Assembly: GCF_000269985.1 (NCBI RefSeq) | Contig: NC_016109.1 | Coordinates: 2,542,001 to 2,606,000 of the forward strand | DNA: 64,000 nt | Direction: 5' to 3' | Source: Kitasatospora setae KM-6054 | GTDB lineage: Bacteria; Actinomycetota; Actinomycetes; Streptomycetales; Streptomycetaceae | Part shown: positions 30,746 to 38,210 of the stretch, piece by piece | How positions within the stretch are numbered: the first letter of the stretch is position 1 | How the letters are laid out: every line of letters begins with the position of its first letter | The notes under the pieces: generated by a model | Database searches by the model: none | What the model saw: the letters and a program-made list of their open reading frames with translations, nothing else | Told to the model about the DNA's origin: nothing | Translations under genes and position numbers: made by a program

Positions 30746-31572
30746 TCAAGTTCCTTCCGAACAGCCTGGATCCTGGCGAGTGAAGCGGCCATCGACAGGG
30801 ACTCCACCTGCAACCGATCGTAGCGTCCGGACCAGGCCGTCACTGTCTTGCGATCCCGTTCCACATGCCCCCGGGCCAAGGACTCCGCGTACCCCAGGAT
30901 TGACCTGTCCGCGAGGGTGAGAAGAACGACGGGCATCCTGAACGGCACGCGTTCTGCCAGGTCGAACGGGGCCACCTGCACCATGAAGTGCGGGCTGTTC
31001 GCCAAGCTCTCCAGGTAGGCGAGCTGTTCGGCCATCACCCTCCGGCCCCCAATCGGCCGCCGGATGCACCCCTCATCCATCACCGCATGGACGAGGGGTG
31101 GGTCGGCCCTCCGCAAAGACTCTTGCCGAGCCGCCAAGAGCGAGACTCTCGTTTCGGCTTGCGCCTCGGTGATGTCACCCCGGTGTACTGCTGCCGCGGC
31201 GAGCGCCGCAGCATAGGCGGGCGTCTGAAGCTGCCCGGGTACAACGCTGAGCTGGAAGGTCCGCAGCAGTGAACATCCTGCCTCCGCCTCGGCGAATTCC
31301 GAGAAGCCCTCCAGTAGCGCGGAGCTGGAGTACAGGCGGTAAAGCTCTTGGAACCGAGCCCCGGTTTCGAACACTTCATCGGCTTTGACAGCGAAAGTAA
31401 AAGTCAGAGCGCGCTTACCCCGTTCGATCAGAGAGACGTAGCTGTTGGCATAGCCCATGCGCTTGGCCAACGCTGTCTGCGACCATCCGCGCGCACCCCT
31501 TGACCTGGCAAGTTCCCTCCCGAAGCGAAGCGCCGGAGATGACACCGCGTCAACTTCGAGATCGTCTTCCAT
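30742..31572 (-). CDS. XRE-family regulator with DUF5753 domain
   Basis: The start at 31572 with a GGGAG site gives 276 residues. The helix-turn-helix is RFGRELARSRGARGWSQTALAKRMGYANSYVSLIERG, located at residues about 17-53 (key elements WSQTALAKRM and SYVSLIERGKR). The remainder is the DUF5753 sensor-like domain with VPGQLQTPAYA, MDEGCIRRPIGG and MVQVAPFDLAERVPFRMP. GC content is visibly lower than that of neighbours. It forms an operon with DUF397 and is divergent from the 75-residue protein/Nudix/hemC operon, which it may control. These pairs are frequent, strain-variable regulators in Streptomyces. Confidence 0.93.
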   Translation of the reverse strand: MEDDLEVDAVSSPALRFGRELARSRGARGWSQTALAKRMGYANSYVSLIERGKRALTFTFAVKADEVFETGARFQELYRLYSSSALLEGFSEFAEAEAGCSLLRTFQLSVVPGQLQTPAYAAALAAAAVHRGDITEAQAETRVSLLAARQESLRRADPPLVHAVMDEGCIRRPIGGRRVMAEQLAYLESLANSPHFMVQVAPFDLAERVPFRMPVVLLTLADRSILGYAESLARGHVERDRKTVTAWSGRYDRLQVESLSMAASLARIQAVRKELE

Positions 31573-31699
31573 GGTCGTCTCCCTTTGACAAGCAGATCCA
31601 GTCAACGGTCAAGCCCTTCCGATCGTAGCCAGATCTGTCGATGCTTGAAGCACGGACGGTAACCATCGCGGAGAGCAACCACGCTACGGAGCAGTGATC

Positions 31700-31927
31700 A
31701 TGACGGACGCTCAGCAAGAGCCTGGAAGAAAACCTGCTGACAGAACGGGCTTTGAGGAGCGGTTGCCCCGAATGGGCGGGATGACCCTCCGGGTCTACAC
31801 GGTCGATGCCGACGGCTCCCGGGAGGAGCATCCGGACCCCGTGCCGGACGACTGGAAACTTCCGGCGCACTACTCCTCCACCACGTGGCCGGCCTGCCGG
31901 TGCCCCGCACACGGGGCGGCGACATGA
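31700..31927 (+). CDS. Small protein of unknown function, first gene of Nudix-hemC operon
   Basis: The ATG at 31700 has GGAG eight bases upstream and encodes 75 residues. The sequence is polar, with a central strand-like MTLRVYTVDADGSREE and a C-terminal WPACRCPAHG that could bind a metal through Cys and His. Its stop overlaps the ATG of a 30-codon frame. I do not recognise a family. The position opposite an XRE-DUF397 pair is typical of small companion genes in such loci. Confidence 0.65.
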   Translation: MTDAQQEPGRKPADRTGFEERLPRMGGMTLRVYTVDADGSREEHPDPVPDDWKLPAHYSSTTWPACRCPAHGAAT

Positions 31928-32016
31928 CGTGCCGTTCCTGCGACACGGCGTACCGGGTCCCGCCCAGCCGATGCGGACGGACACGCCCGCCGTTCGCGAA
32001 CGCCCCGCGGGAGTGA
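31924..32016 (+). CDS. 30-residue Cys-containing micro-ORF linking two genes
   Basis: An ATG overlapping the previous TGA (ATGA at 31924-31927) opens a 30-codon frame beginning MTCRSCDTAYRV, which has a CxxC pair and a third Cys at residue 17. Its TGA at 32014-32016 overlaps the GTG of the Nudix gene (GTGA). The exact overlap at both ends supports translation. It may encode a tiny zinc-knuckle protein or merely carry ribosomes to the next gene. Confidence 0.5.
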   Translation: MTCRSCDTAYRVPPSRCGRTRPPFANAPRE

Positions 32017-32537
32017 AGTCGAGCAGCAAGGCCCCCGGACACCCGATCACGTCCTACGTGCTGTGCACCGACCCCGCGTCCCGTCTGCTGATCGTACGGG
32101 CGGCCGGAATCGGCACGTGGCACCTGCCCGGCGGCGTGGTCGAGGTGGGGGAATCCCCGCTCGACACTGCCCGCCGTGAAAGCCGCGAGGAGTTGGCCCT
32201 CGCACTCGACCTGTTGCCCGATGACCTGTTGGGCATCGAGTGGGCCCAGGCCCGCCGCGAGGGCGCCCGGGACCGGATCGTGTTCCTGTGGTCCGGGCCG
32301 ATGCTCAGCGCGGCCGACACCGACCGCATCGTGCTGGACGCGCGGGAGTTGTCGGCGTGGCGGTGGGCCGACCGGGACGAGGCCCGCCGGCTGCTGCACC
32401 CCGCGGTCGCCGCCCGGGTCCGGGCGCCTCTCCAGTGGCCCGGAAGCGTCACCTACCGAGAGACCCGAACCGAAAGGACGGCCCGCCATGACGACGGCCG
32501 AGTACCCCGCCAGGACGCTGCGGATCGGCACCCGTAG
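32013..32537 (+). CDS. Nudix hydrolase
   Basis: The 174-residue protein starts with a GTG coupled to the micro-ORF stop; GHPITSYVLCTDPASRLLIVRA begins the domain. The Nudix box is GGVVEVGESPLDTARRESREE followed by LAL, with the usual Gly near the end replaced by Ala. Flanking strands TWHLPGG and RIVFLWSGPM fit. It hydrolyses a nucleoside diphosphate linked to another group. The last 50 bases overlap the start of hemC, so the C-terminal tail may be longer than functionally needed. It is unrelated in position to the Nudix remnant at 30205-30432. Confidence 0.85.
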   Translation: MKSSSKAPGHPITSYVLCTDPASRLLIVRAAGIGTWHLPGGVVEVGESPLDTARRESREELALALDLLPDDLLGIEWAQARREGARDRIVFLWSGPMLSAADTDRIVLDARELSAWRWADRDEARRLLHPAVAARVRAPLQWPGSVTYRETRTERTARHDDGRVPRQDAADRHP

Positions 32538-33459
32538 TTCGCCGCTCGCCCTCGCGCAGACCGACATGGTCGTTGCGGCGCTGCGCGAGCACGTCCCCGA
32601 CCTGGTGGCCGAGACGGTGCCGGTGACCACCGAGGCCGACCTGTGGCAGGGCGACCTCGCGCAGCTCGGCGGCAAGGGCCTGTACACCAAGCAGATCGAC
32701 GCCATGCTGCAGGCGGGCGCGGTGGACATGGCCGTGCACTGCGTGAAGGACGTGCCCGGCGACGTGCCGCTGCCGCGCGGGCTGGTCTTCGCCGCGTACA
32801 TGGAACGCCCGGACGTGCGGGACGTGCTGCTGTTCCCCGAGGGCTCGGGGTACCGCACGCTGGCCGACCTGCCGCCGGGCGCGGTCATCCTCTCCTCGGC
32901 CGTCCGCCGCAAGGCGCAGATCCTGCGGGCCCGCCCCGATCTCGAGGTCGTGCGGGTGCGCGGCGCGGTCGGCAGCCGGCTGGAGAAGCTGGACGGCGCG
33001 AAGCAGATCGACGTCCACGCGGACGGGATGGTCCTCGCGGCGGCCGGGCTCGCCCGGCTCGGCATCGAGCGTCCCGGCTACGTGCTGAGCATGGACGAGA
33101 TGCTGCCCGCCGTCGGCGCGGGCGTGCTCGGACTGGAGTGCCGCCAGGGCGACCCGGCCACGGCGGCCCTGCTGGAGAAGATCAACCACCCGCGCACGCA
33201 GCGGGAGGTGACCGCGGAACGCGTGCTGCTGCACAACCTGCGCGGGCACTGCAACAGCCCCATCGCCGGGTACTGCACCACCGAGCCGGACGGGCAACTG
33301 TCGCTGCGCGGCATGGTGTTCGACCGCGAGGGCAGCAAGTTCGCCAACGCGATGCTGTGGAACGAGCACCGCCAGGACCCCGCCACCCTCGGAGCCCGGG
33401 TCGCCGCCGAACTCCTCCGCCAGGGCGCGCGGGAGATCATCGCCGGCATCCCGCACTGA
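32488..33459 (+). CDS. hemC: Hydroxymethylbilane synthase (porphobilinogen deaminase) paralogue
   Basis: The 323-residue protein has the family order LRIGTRSSPLALAQ, GGKGLYTKQID, DMAVHCVKDVPGDVP (catalytic Asp), SSAVRRKAQILRARPDLEVV with RGAVGSRLEKLD, and LRGHCNSPIAGYC with the dipyrromethane-anchoring Cys255. All residues needed for joining four porphobilinogens appear present. Several normally strict positions differ (SSAVRR for SSLRR, NSPIAGYC for QVPIGAYA). This and its location in an XRE/Nudix accessory operon, not with hemB, hemD or hemA, suggest a second, divergent copy. It starts inside the Nudix gene with an AAAGGA site. Its role may be a specialised tetrapyrrole or pyrrole route. 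Confidence 0.88.
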   Translation: MTTAEYPARTLRIGTRSSPLALAQTDMVVAALREHVPDLVAETVPVTTEADLWQGDLAQLGGKGLYTKQIDAMLQAGAVDMAVHCVKDVPGDVPLPRGLVFAAYMERPDVRDVLLFPEGSGYRTLADLPPGAVILSSAVRRKAQILRARPDLEVVRVRGAVGSRLEKLDGAKQIDVHADGMVLAAAGLARLGIERPGYVLSMDEMLPAVGAGVLGLECRQGDPATAALLEKINHPRTQREVTAERVLLHNLRGHCNSPIAGYCTTEPDGQLSLRGMVFDREGSKFANAMLWNEHRQDPATLGARVAAELLRQGAREIIAGIPH

Positions 33460-33675
33460 CCCGCCCGGCGGGCCGGCGGCCTGGCGAACCCGTTGCCTGC
33501 CACGCCTCCCCTGCCGCACCTTCCCCGCCGTTCGAGCGCAGGATCCCGCCGCAGGTTCCCTCGTGGAAGTGCACCCCCGAGGACGGCACCGCCTCGGAGC
33601 CCCACCCGCAGCTGTTGCCTCTGCGCCGCCGAAAACCCCGCGCCCCGGCGGCCGACGGCTGCTACCGTCCGCCCG

Positions 33676-34644
33676 GTGACCACCACGAGCGCCCTCGAAC
33701 CTCCCCTGCTCACGCGCCTGTTGGCCGCCGAACGGATCTTGGTCGCCGGCGCGGGCGGCGGCCACGACGTCTACGCGGGCCTGCCGCTCGCCCTCGCCCT
33801 GCGGGCCGCCGGCCGCGAGGTGCACCTGGCGAACCTGTCGTTCACCCACCACTACGGCCTGGACGGCACCGCCTGGGAGGCACCGCACCTCGCCCGGATC
33901 ACGCCCGACACCCGCTCCGCCGAGACCGGGTTCCCCGAGCGTTCGCTGGCCCGCTGGCTGCGCGCGCGGCAACTCCCGGACACTGTCTGGGCGTTCGCCT
34001 CGGTCGGAGTGAAACCGCTGCGCGCGGCCTACCGCACCCTGGTGCGGCGCCTGGGCGTGGACGCGATCCTGCTGGTCGACGGCGGCACCGACATCCTGCT
34101 GCGCGGCGACGAGGCCGGCCTCGGCACCCCGGAGGAGGACATGGCCTCGCTGGCCGCCGTCGCCGGACTCCGGAACGTGCCGACCCGCCTGGTCGCCTGC
34201 CTCGGCTTCGGCATCGACGCCCACCACGGCGTCAGCCACAGCCTGGTCCTGGAGAACCTCGCCGCCCTCCAGCGCGACGGCGGCTACCTCGGCGCGTTCT
34301 CCATTCCCCCCGACTCCCCCGAGGCCGCCCACTACCTGGACGCCGTCACCCACGCCCGCACCGAATGCCCCGAACACCCCAGCATCGTGCACGGCTCCGT
34401 CGCCGCCGCCCTGCGCGGCGAGTTCGGCGACGCCCGCTTCACCGAACGCACCGGCGACAGCGCCCTGTTCATCAACCCCCTCATGACGCTCTACTTCGGC
34501 ACCACCGTCGAAGCCCTGGCCGCCCACCACCTCTACCTCGACCGCCTGGAGGGCACCACCACGACCCGGGAGATCGCCTCCGCGATCGCCGACTTCCGCG
34601 AGGAACTGCCCCGCCTCCGCCCGGCCCGCGCCTTCCCGCACTGA
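33676..34644 (+). CDS. DUF1152 protein, copy 2
   Basis: The 322-residue protein starts with GTG and is a close paralogue of the gene at 29227. It has the same AERILVAGAGGGHDVYAGLPLALAL and LLVDGGTDILLRGDEAGLGTPEEDM segments. The middle (THHYGLDGTAWEAPHLARITPDT) has diverged. The 3' half is almost identical at the DNA level to copy 1, with unbroken identity over 125 bp (34223-34347) and 161 bp (34361-34521). TACCGT at 33663-33668, seven bases before the GTG, may be a -10 of a leaderless transcript as in copy 1. Function unknown. Confidence 0.85.
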   Translation: MTTTSALEPPLLTRLLAAERILVAGAGGGHDVYAGLPLALALRAAGREVHLANLSFTHHYGLDGTAWEAPHLARITPDTRSAETGFPERSLARWLRARQLPDTVWAFASVGVKPLRAAYRTLVRRLGVDAILLVDGGTDILLRGDEAGLGTPEEDMASLAAVAGLRNVPTRLVACLGFGIDAHHGVSHSLVLENLAALQRDGGYLGAFSIPPDSPEAAHYLDAVTHARTECPEHPSIVHGSVAAALRGEFGDARFTERTGDSALFINPLMTLYFGTTVEALAAHHLYLDRLEGTTTTREIASAIADFREELPRLRPARAFPH

Positions 34645-34674
34645 CCGCGCGACGCCCCACGACGTTCCCGCCGC

Positions 34675-35226
34675 TCAGCCCTTCCGGGCCGCCGCGACGA
34701 TCTTCCCGGTGGTGTGGAGGAACCGCGAAGTCGCCTGCCCCCGGTACGACTTGGGGAAGGCGGTGGCCGGGTTGCCGTTCAGCCGCCCGTTGCGGAGGTG
34801 CATCACCACGAACGCCTCGCCCGGGGTGGCGCCGATCATCTCCCAGTCGCCCTTCGGCGAGACGACGGGCAGTTCGGCCCGCACCTCCGCCGGCAGCGGC
34901 TCGGACAGGAACAGCACGAACAGCCGCTTGTCCTCACCGGGCTCCACCCCCGCGAACGGCTCCGCCGCCAGCACCGCCTCGACCTCGCCGACCGTCCGCA
35001 GCACCACCGGCACCGGGTAGCCCAGCCCGGCCTCCAGCCCCGCCTCGATCCGGGCCACCAGCGCCTCCCGGTCGGTCTCCGCAGTGCGGAAGAAGACGTT
35101 CCCGCTCTGGATGTACGTCCGCACCCCCTCCAGCCCGAGCTCCGCGAACAGCTCCCGCAACCGGTCCATCTTCACGGTGCGGCCACCGACGTTGATCGCC
35201 CGCAGGAAGGCGATGTAGGTCTCCAT
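34675..35226 (-). CDS. DUF1697 protein
   Basis: The 183-residue protein begins METYIAFLRAINVGGRTVKMDRLRELFAELG, and the RTYIQSGNVFF motif follows, both diagnostic of DUF1697 (PF08002). The C-terminus has NGRLNGNPATAFPKSYRGQATSRFLHTTGKI. The family is small and cytosolic, of unknown function, with a ferredoxin-like fold. The gene converges with DUF1152 copy 2, and its upstream region is the 14-bp tandem repeat array. Confidence 0.9.
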   Translation of the reverse strand: METYIAFLRAINVGGRTVKMDRLRELFAELGLEGVRTYIQSGNVFFRTAETDREALVARIEAGLEAGLGYPVPVVLRTVGEVEAVLAAEPFAGVEPGEDKRLFVLFLSEPLPAEVRAELPVVSPKGDWEMIGATPGEAFVVMHLRNGRLNGNPATAFPKSYRGQATSRFLHTTGKIVAAARKG

Positions 35227-35256
35227 CCGGCCGAGTGTAGGACCCGGCACCGACAC

Positions 35257-35432
35257 CCTCGGTGACACGACATCGGTGACACGGCATCGGTGACACAACA
35301 TCAATGTCGCAGCATCGATGTCGCGGCATCGATGACCTGACACCAATGTTGCGACATCCATGCCACATCATCCATGTCACGACATCAGTGTCACGGCACG
35401 CATGACGCAGCATCGATGTCACAACACCGATG
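35257..35432. repeat. Array of 12.5 tandem 14-bp repeats with CATCNATG core
   Basis: Twelve consecutive 14-base units run from 35257 to 35424 with a partial thirteenth to about 35432. The consensus is CATCGATGTCACGG. The first eight bases form the palindrome CATCGATG in the best copies, and most substitutions fall elsewhere. The period is not a multiple of three, no frame stays open, and there are no spacers. The array is less GC-rich than its surroundings. It fills most of the 274-bp gap upstream of DUF1697 and downstream of the alcohol dehydrogenase gene. Confidence 0.92.
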
Positions 35433-35500
35433 ATGGCGGCCCCCGTCCGAACACCGGAGCCGCCACACGCGAGCCGCCACCCCACCAACCGGTCGCCCGG

Positions 35501-36541
35501 TCAGCCGTTCGGCAGGATCACCGCCCGCCCGTTGATCTTCCCGGCGTGCAGCCGCTCGTAGGCCAGCGGCGCCTCGTCGATGCCGTACGTCTCGACGTGC
35601 ACGTCGACCGCGCCGGCCCGGGCCAGGTCGAGGACCTCGATCAGCTCGGCGCGACTGCCCCAGTACGGGGAGGTGACGGAGACCTCGTACGGCAGGGCGC
35701 CGAAGCCGACCGCCAGGGTGCCGCCGCCGATGCCGACGATGGTGACGTCGCCCTCGACGGCGGCGAGCTGTCCGGCCAGGGCGGTGGTGGGCGGGGCGCC
35801 GACGAAGTCGAAGACGGCCTGCGCGCCGAGTCCGGCGGTGAGTTCGCGGACGTGGCCAGCCGCCGCGCCGTCCGAGAGGACCGCCTCGTGGGCGCCGACG
35901 GTGCGGGCCAGCGCGAGCTTCTCCTCGGTGACGTCGAGGGCGATCACCCGGGCCGCGGTCATCGCGCGCAGCAGCTGGATCGCGACGTGTCCGAGGCCGC
36001 CGGTGCCGATGACGACCGCGGTGGAGCCGGGCACGAGCTTGGGCAGCGAGCGCTTGATCGCGTGGTACGGGGTCAGCCCGGCGTCGGTGAGCGGGACGGT
36101 GCGCACCGGGTCGAGGTCGCCGAGCGGGACGAGGTGCCGCGGGTCGTCGACGACCATGTACTCGGCCATCGCTCCGGGCGCGCCCAGCCCGGGCGGCATG
36201 ATGCCGAGTTCGGCGGCGCGCAGGCAGTAGTTCTCCTTGCCCTCGGCGCACTTGGCGCAGGCGCCGCAGCCCCACGGGCCGTACACGGCGACCGACTCGC
36301 CCTCGGTGAGGCCGGTGACGCCCGCGCCGAGCGAGGCGACGGTGCCGACGCCCTCGTGCCCGAGGGTGAGCGGGAGCGGGAACGGCAACTGCTCGGCCGG
36401 CCAGCTCATCACGGCGATGTCGGAGTGGCAGACGCCCGCGGCGGTGACCTTCAGCAGGACCTGCCCGGGGCCGGGTTCGGGATCGGGGACGGTGACCACC
36501 TCGGGGTGGCCGCCGACGGTGCGGTACTGGACTGCCTTCAT
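35501..36541 (-). CDS. Zinc-dependent alcohol dehydrogenase (AdhP-like)
   Basis: The 346-residue medium-chain dehydrogenase has the catalytic zinc site VCHSDIAV plus GHEGVGTV, the structural zinc cysteines CGACAKCAEGKENYC, and the NAD-binding GTGGLGHVAIQLL. It oxidises primary or secondary alcohols or reduces aldehydes. It is followed upstream on the same strand by an SDR and a TetR gene, which probably form one regulon. The gap to the SDR is 65 bp. The repeat array lies after its stop. Confidence 0.94.
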   Translation of the reverse strand: MKAVQYRTVGGHPEVVTVPDPEPGPGQVLLKVTAAGVCHSDIAVMSWPAEQLPFPLPLTLGHEGVGTVASLGAGVTGLTEGESVAVYGPWGCGACAKCAEGKENYCLRAAELGIMPPGLGAPGAMAEYMVVDDPRHLVPLGDLDPVRTVPLTDAGLTPYHAIKRSLPKLVPGSTAVVIGTGGLGHVAIQLLRAMTAARVIALDVTEEKLALARTVGAHEAVLSDGAAAGHVRELTAGLGAQAVFDFVGAPPTTALAGQLAAVEGDVTIVGIGGGTLAVGFGALPYEVSVTSPYWGSRAELIEVLDLARAGAVDVHVETYGIDEAPLAYERLHAGKINGRAVILPNG

Positions 36542-36606
36542 GGTTTCGACGCTCCTTCGCGTCCGGGCGCGTTCGCGTACGCCCGGCCCCCCTGCTGGTG
36601 GTGGGT

Positions 36607-37374
36607 TCAGCGGGCCGCGTAGCCGCCGTCGACCAGGTGGTAGCCGCCGGTGACGAAGGACGCCCGGTCGGAGAGCAGGAACGCGGTCAGCTCGGCGACC
36701 TCCTCGGCGCGGCCGAGGCGTCCGGCGGGGTGCAGCGAGATCAGCAGTTCGCGGCCGGCCGGGTCGGTGTCCTTGAGCAGCGGGGTGTCGATGAAGCCGG
36801 GGCCGACCGCGTTGACCCGGACGCCCTGCGGGGCGTACTCGACGGCGGCGGTCTTGGTCAGGCCGACCACGCCGTGCTTGGCGGCGACGTACGCGGGCGA
36901 GCCGGCGAAGCCGTTGGTGCCGAGGATGGACGCCATGTTGACGATCGCACCGCCGCCGGCCGCCAGGATCTCGGGCAGTTCGTAGCGCATCGAGTAGAAG
37001 ACGCCGTCCAGGTTGGTGGCCAGCACCCGGCGCCACGCCTCCGGGTCGTACGCGCCGGTGGGGGCGACCGGGCCGCCGATCCCGGCGTTGTTGACGGCGA
37101 GGCTGAGCGGGCCGAGGCCCTCGACGGTGGCGCGGACGGCGGCCTGCACCGAGGCCGGGTCGGTGACGTCGACCCGGACGGCCAGCGCCTTCGCGCCGGT
37201 GGCGGCGCCGGCCGCGGTGAGGGTGTCGGCGGCCGCGCGGGCGCCGTCGAGGTCGTAGTCGGCGACGGCGACGTTCGCGCCGCGCTCGACGAGCAGGGTG
37301 GCGGTCGCCAGTCCGATGCCGGAGGCGGCTCCGGTGACGAGGGCGGTGCGGCCGGCGAACTCCTGGGTGGTCAT
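36607..37374 (-). CDS. Short-chain dehydrogenase/reductase (classical SDR)
   Basis: The 255-residue protein has TGAASGIGLATA (cofactor loop), NNAGIGG, the serine region VNMASILGTNG and the catalytic YVAAK, then PGFIDTPL. VADYD at the end of strand 2 suggests NAD preference. It probably acts in sequence with the adjacent alcohol dehydrogenase on a hydroxy or keto compound. The ATG is 72 bases from the end of the TetR gene. Confidence 0.93.
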   Translation of the reverse strand: MTTQEFAGRTALVTGAASGIGLATATLLVERGANVAVADYDLDGARAAADTLTAAGAATGAKALAVRVDVTDPASVQAAVRATVEGLGPLSLAVNNAGIGGPVAPTGAYDPEAWRRVLATNLDGVFYSMRYELPEILAAGGGAIVNMASILGTNGFAGSPAYVAAKHGVVGLTKTAAVEYAPQGVRVNAVGPGFIDTPLLKDTDPAGRELLISLHPAGRLGRAEEVAELTAFLLSDRASFVTGGYHLVDGGYAAR

Positions 37375-37446
37375 GGTTGCTTCCTCTCGTACGCCGCGCG
37401 AAGGGGTGGGCGCGGGTGGTGCGGTTCCCGGTCGGCCGGTGGTCGG

Positions 37447-38106
37447 TCAGCTCGGGGGTTCGGCCGCGGCCAGGGTGAAGGCGCGGTCGAGCAGGGTGGG
37501 CAGGTCGCCCTCGGGGTCGCGCACCCAGGTGCGGGTGGCGGCGTGCAGCGCGGCGACGCCGAGGCCGACGGCGACGGCGGGCCGCAGGTCGGTGGCCGGG
37601 TCGAGGCCGAGCCGGGCGGCGACCAGCCGGATCGACCGCTCCTCCTCGGCGACGGCGATCCGGCGGAACGCGGCGGTCAGCGCGGGTTCCTCGTCGATCA
37701 GCACGAACAGGTCGCGCATGCCGGGCCGGCGGTGCCAGGCGGGGTGCTCGGGGTCGCGCGCCCAGGCGGCGACGGCGGCCCGGTACGCGGCGACCGGCGG
37801 TTCGGCGGCCGGACGGGCGGCCAGCGCCTCGTTGATCCGGGCGAAGTCGGCGCGCAGGCAGTCCAGCACGGCGTCCTCGCGGGAGGCGAAGTGCCGGCTG
37901 AAGGTGCGCCGGGAGACGTCGGCGGCGTCCGTGACGTCCTCGACGGCGAGCGCGGCGAGGCCGTGCTCCAGGGTGCGGCGCAGCGCGGCGGCGGCCATCG
38001 CCTCCCGGGTGCGACGGGCCTTCCGCCCGCGCCGCCCGTCCGCCGCCGCCGCGGGGCCGGCCGAAGAGACCACGGCGGCCGGGGGTGCGGGCTGTTCGCT
38101 GCTCAT
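37447..38106 (-). CDS. TetR-family regulator
   Basis: The 219-residue protein has an Ala/Pro-rich start, then RRTREAMAAAALRRTLEHGLAALAVEDVTDAADVSRRTFSRHFASREDAVLDCL at residues about 31-84; the recognition helix is VSRRTFSRHFASREDAV. The C-terminal helices have WVRDPEGDLPTLLDRAF, seen in many actinomycete MftR-like and AcrR regulators. Its start codon is 23 bases from two matched 15-bp palindromes, which it probably binds to control itself and the downstream SDR and dehydrogenase. Confidence 0.9.
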   Translation of the reverse strand: MSSEQPAPPAAVVSSAGPAAAADGRRGRKARRTREAMAAAALRRTLEHGLAALAVEDVTDAADVSRRTFSRHFASREDAVLDCLRADFARINEALAARPAAEPPVAAYRAAVAAWARDPEHPAWHRRPGMRDLFVLIDEEPALTAAFRRIAVAEEERSIRLVAARLGLDPATDLRPAVAVGLGVAALHAATRTWVRDPEGDLPTLLDRAFTLAAAEPPS

Positions 38107-38128
38107 GCCCTCACCGTACTACTGAAAA

Positions 38129-38160
38129 TGTCCCGGCGAGACATCAGTCCCGCCGGGACA
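38129..38160. promoter_or_regulatory. Paired TetR operators
   Basis: TGTCCCGGCGAGACA (38129-38143) and AGTCCCGCCGGGACA (38146-38160) are nearly the same palindrome read on opposite strands, with centres 17 bp apart. Together they also form a larger inverted repeat with 12-bp arms (38127-38138 and 38151-38162). They lie immediately upstream of the leftward tetR gene. Confidence 0.68.
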
Positions 38161-38210
38161 TTCCGGCCCGGGTCGTGCTGCTCACGTCCCGGACGGGTCC
38201 GGGACGCGCC

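Noticed and set aside
30533..31572. XRE-DUF397 pair as a toxin-antitoxin module
   Set aside because: DUF5753 and DUF397 are established regulator partners; no toxin motif is present in either protein.
35257..35432. The 14-bp tandem array as a CRISPR
   Set aside because: Units are contiguous without spacers, far shorter than CRISPR repeats, and no cas gene is present.
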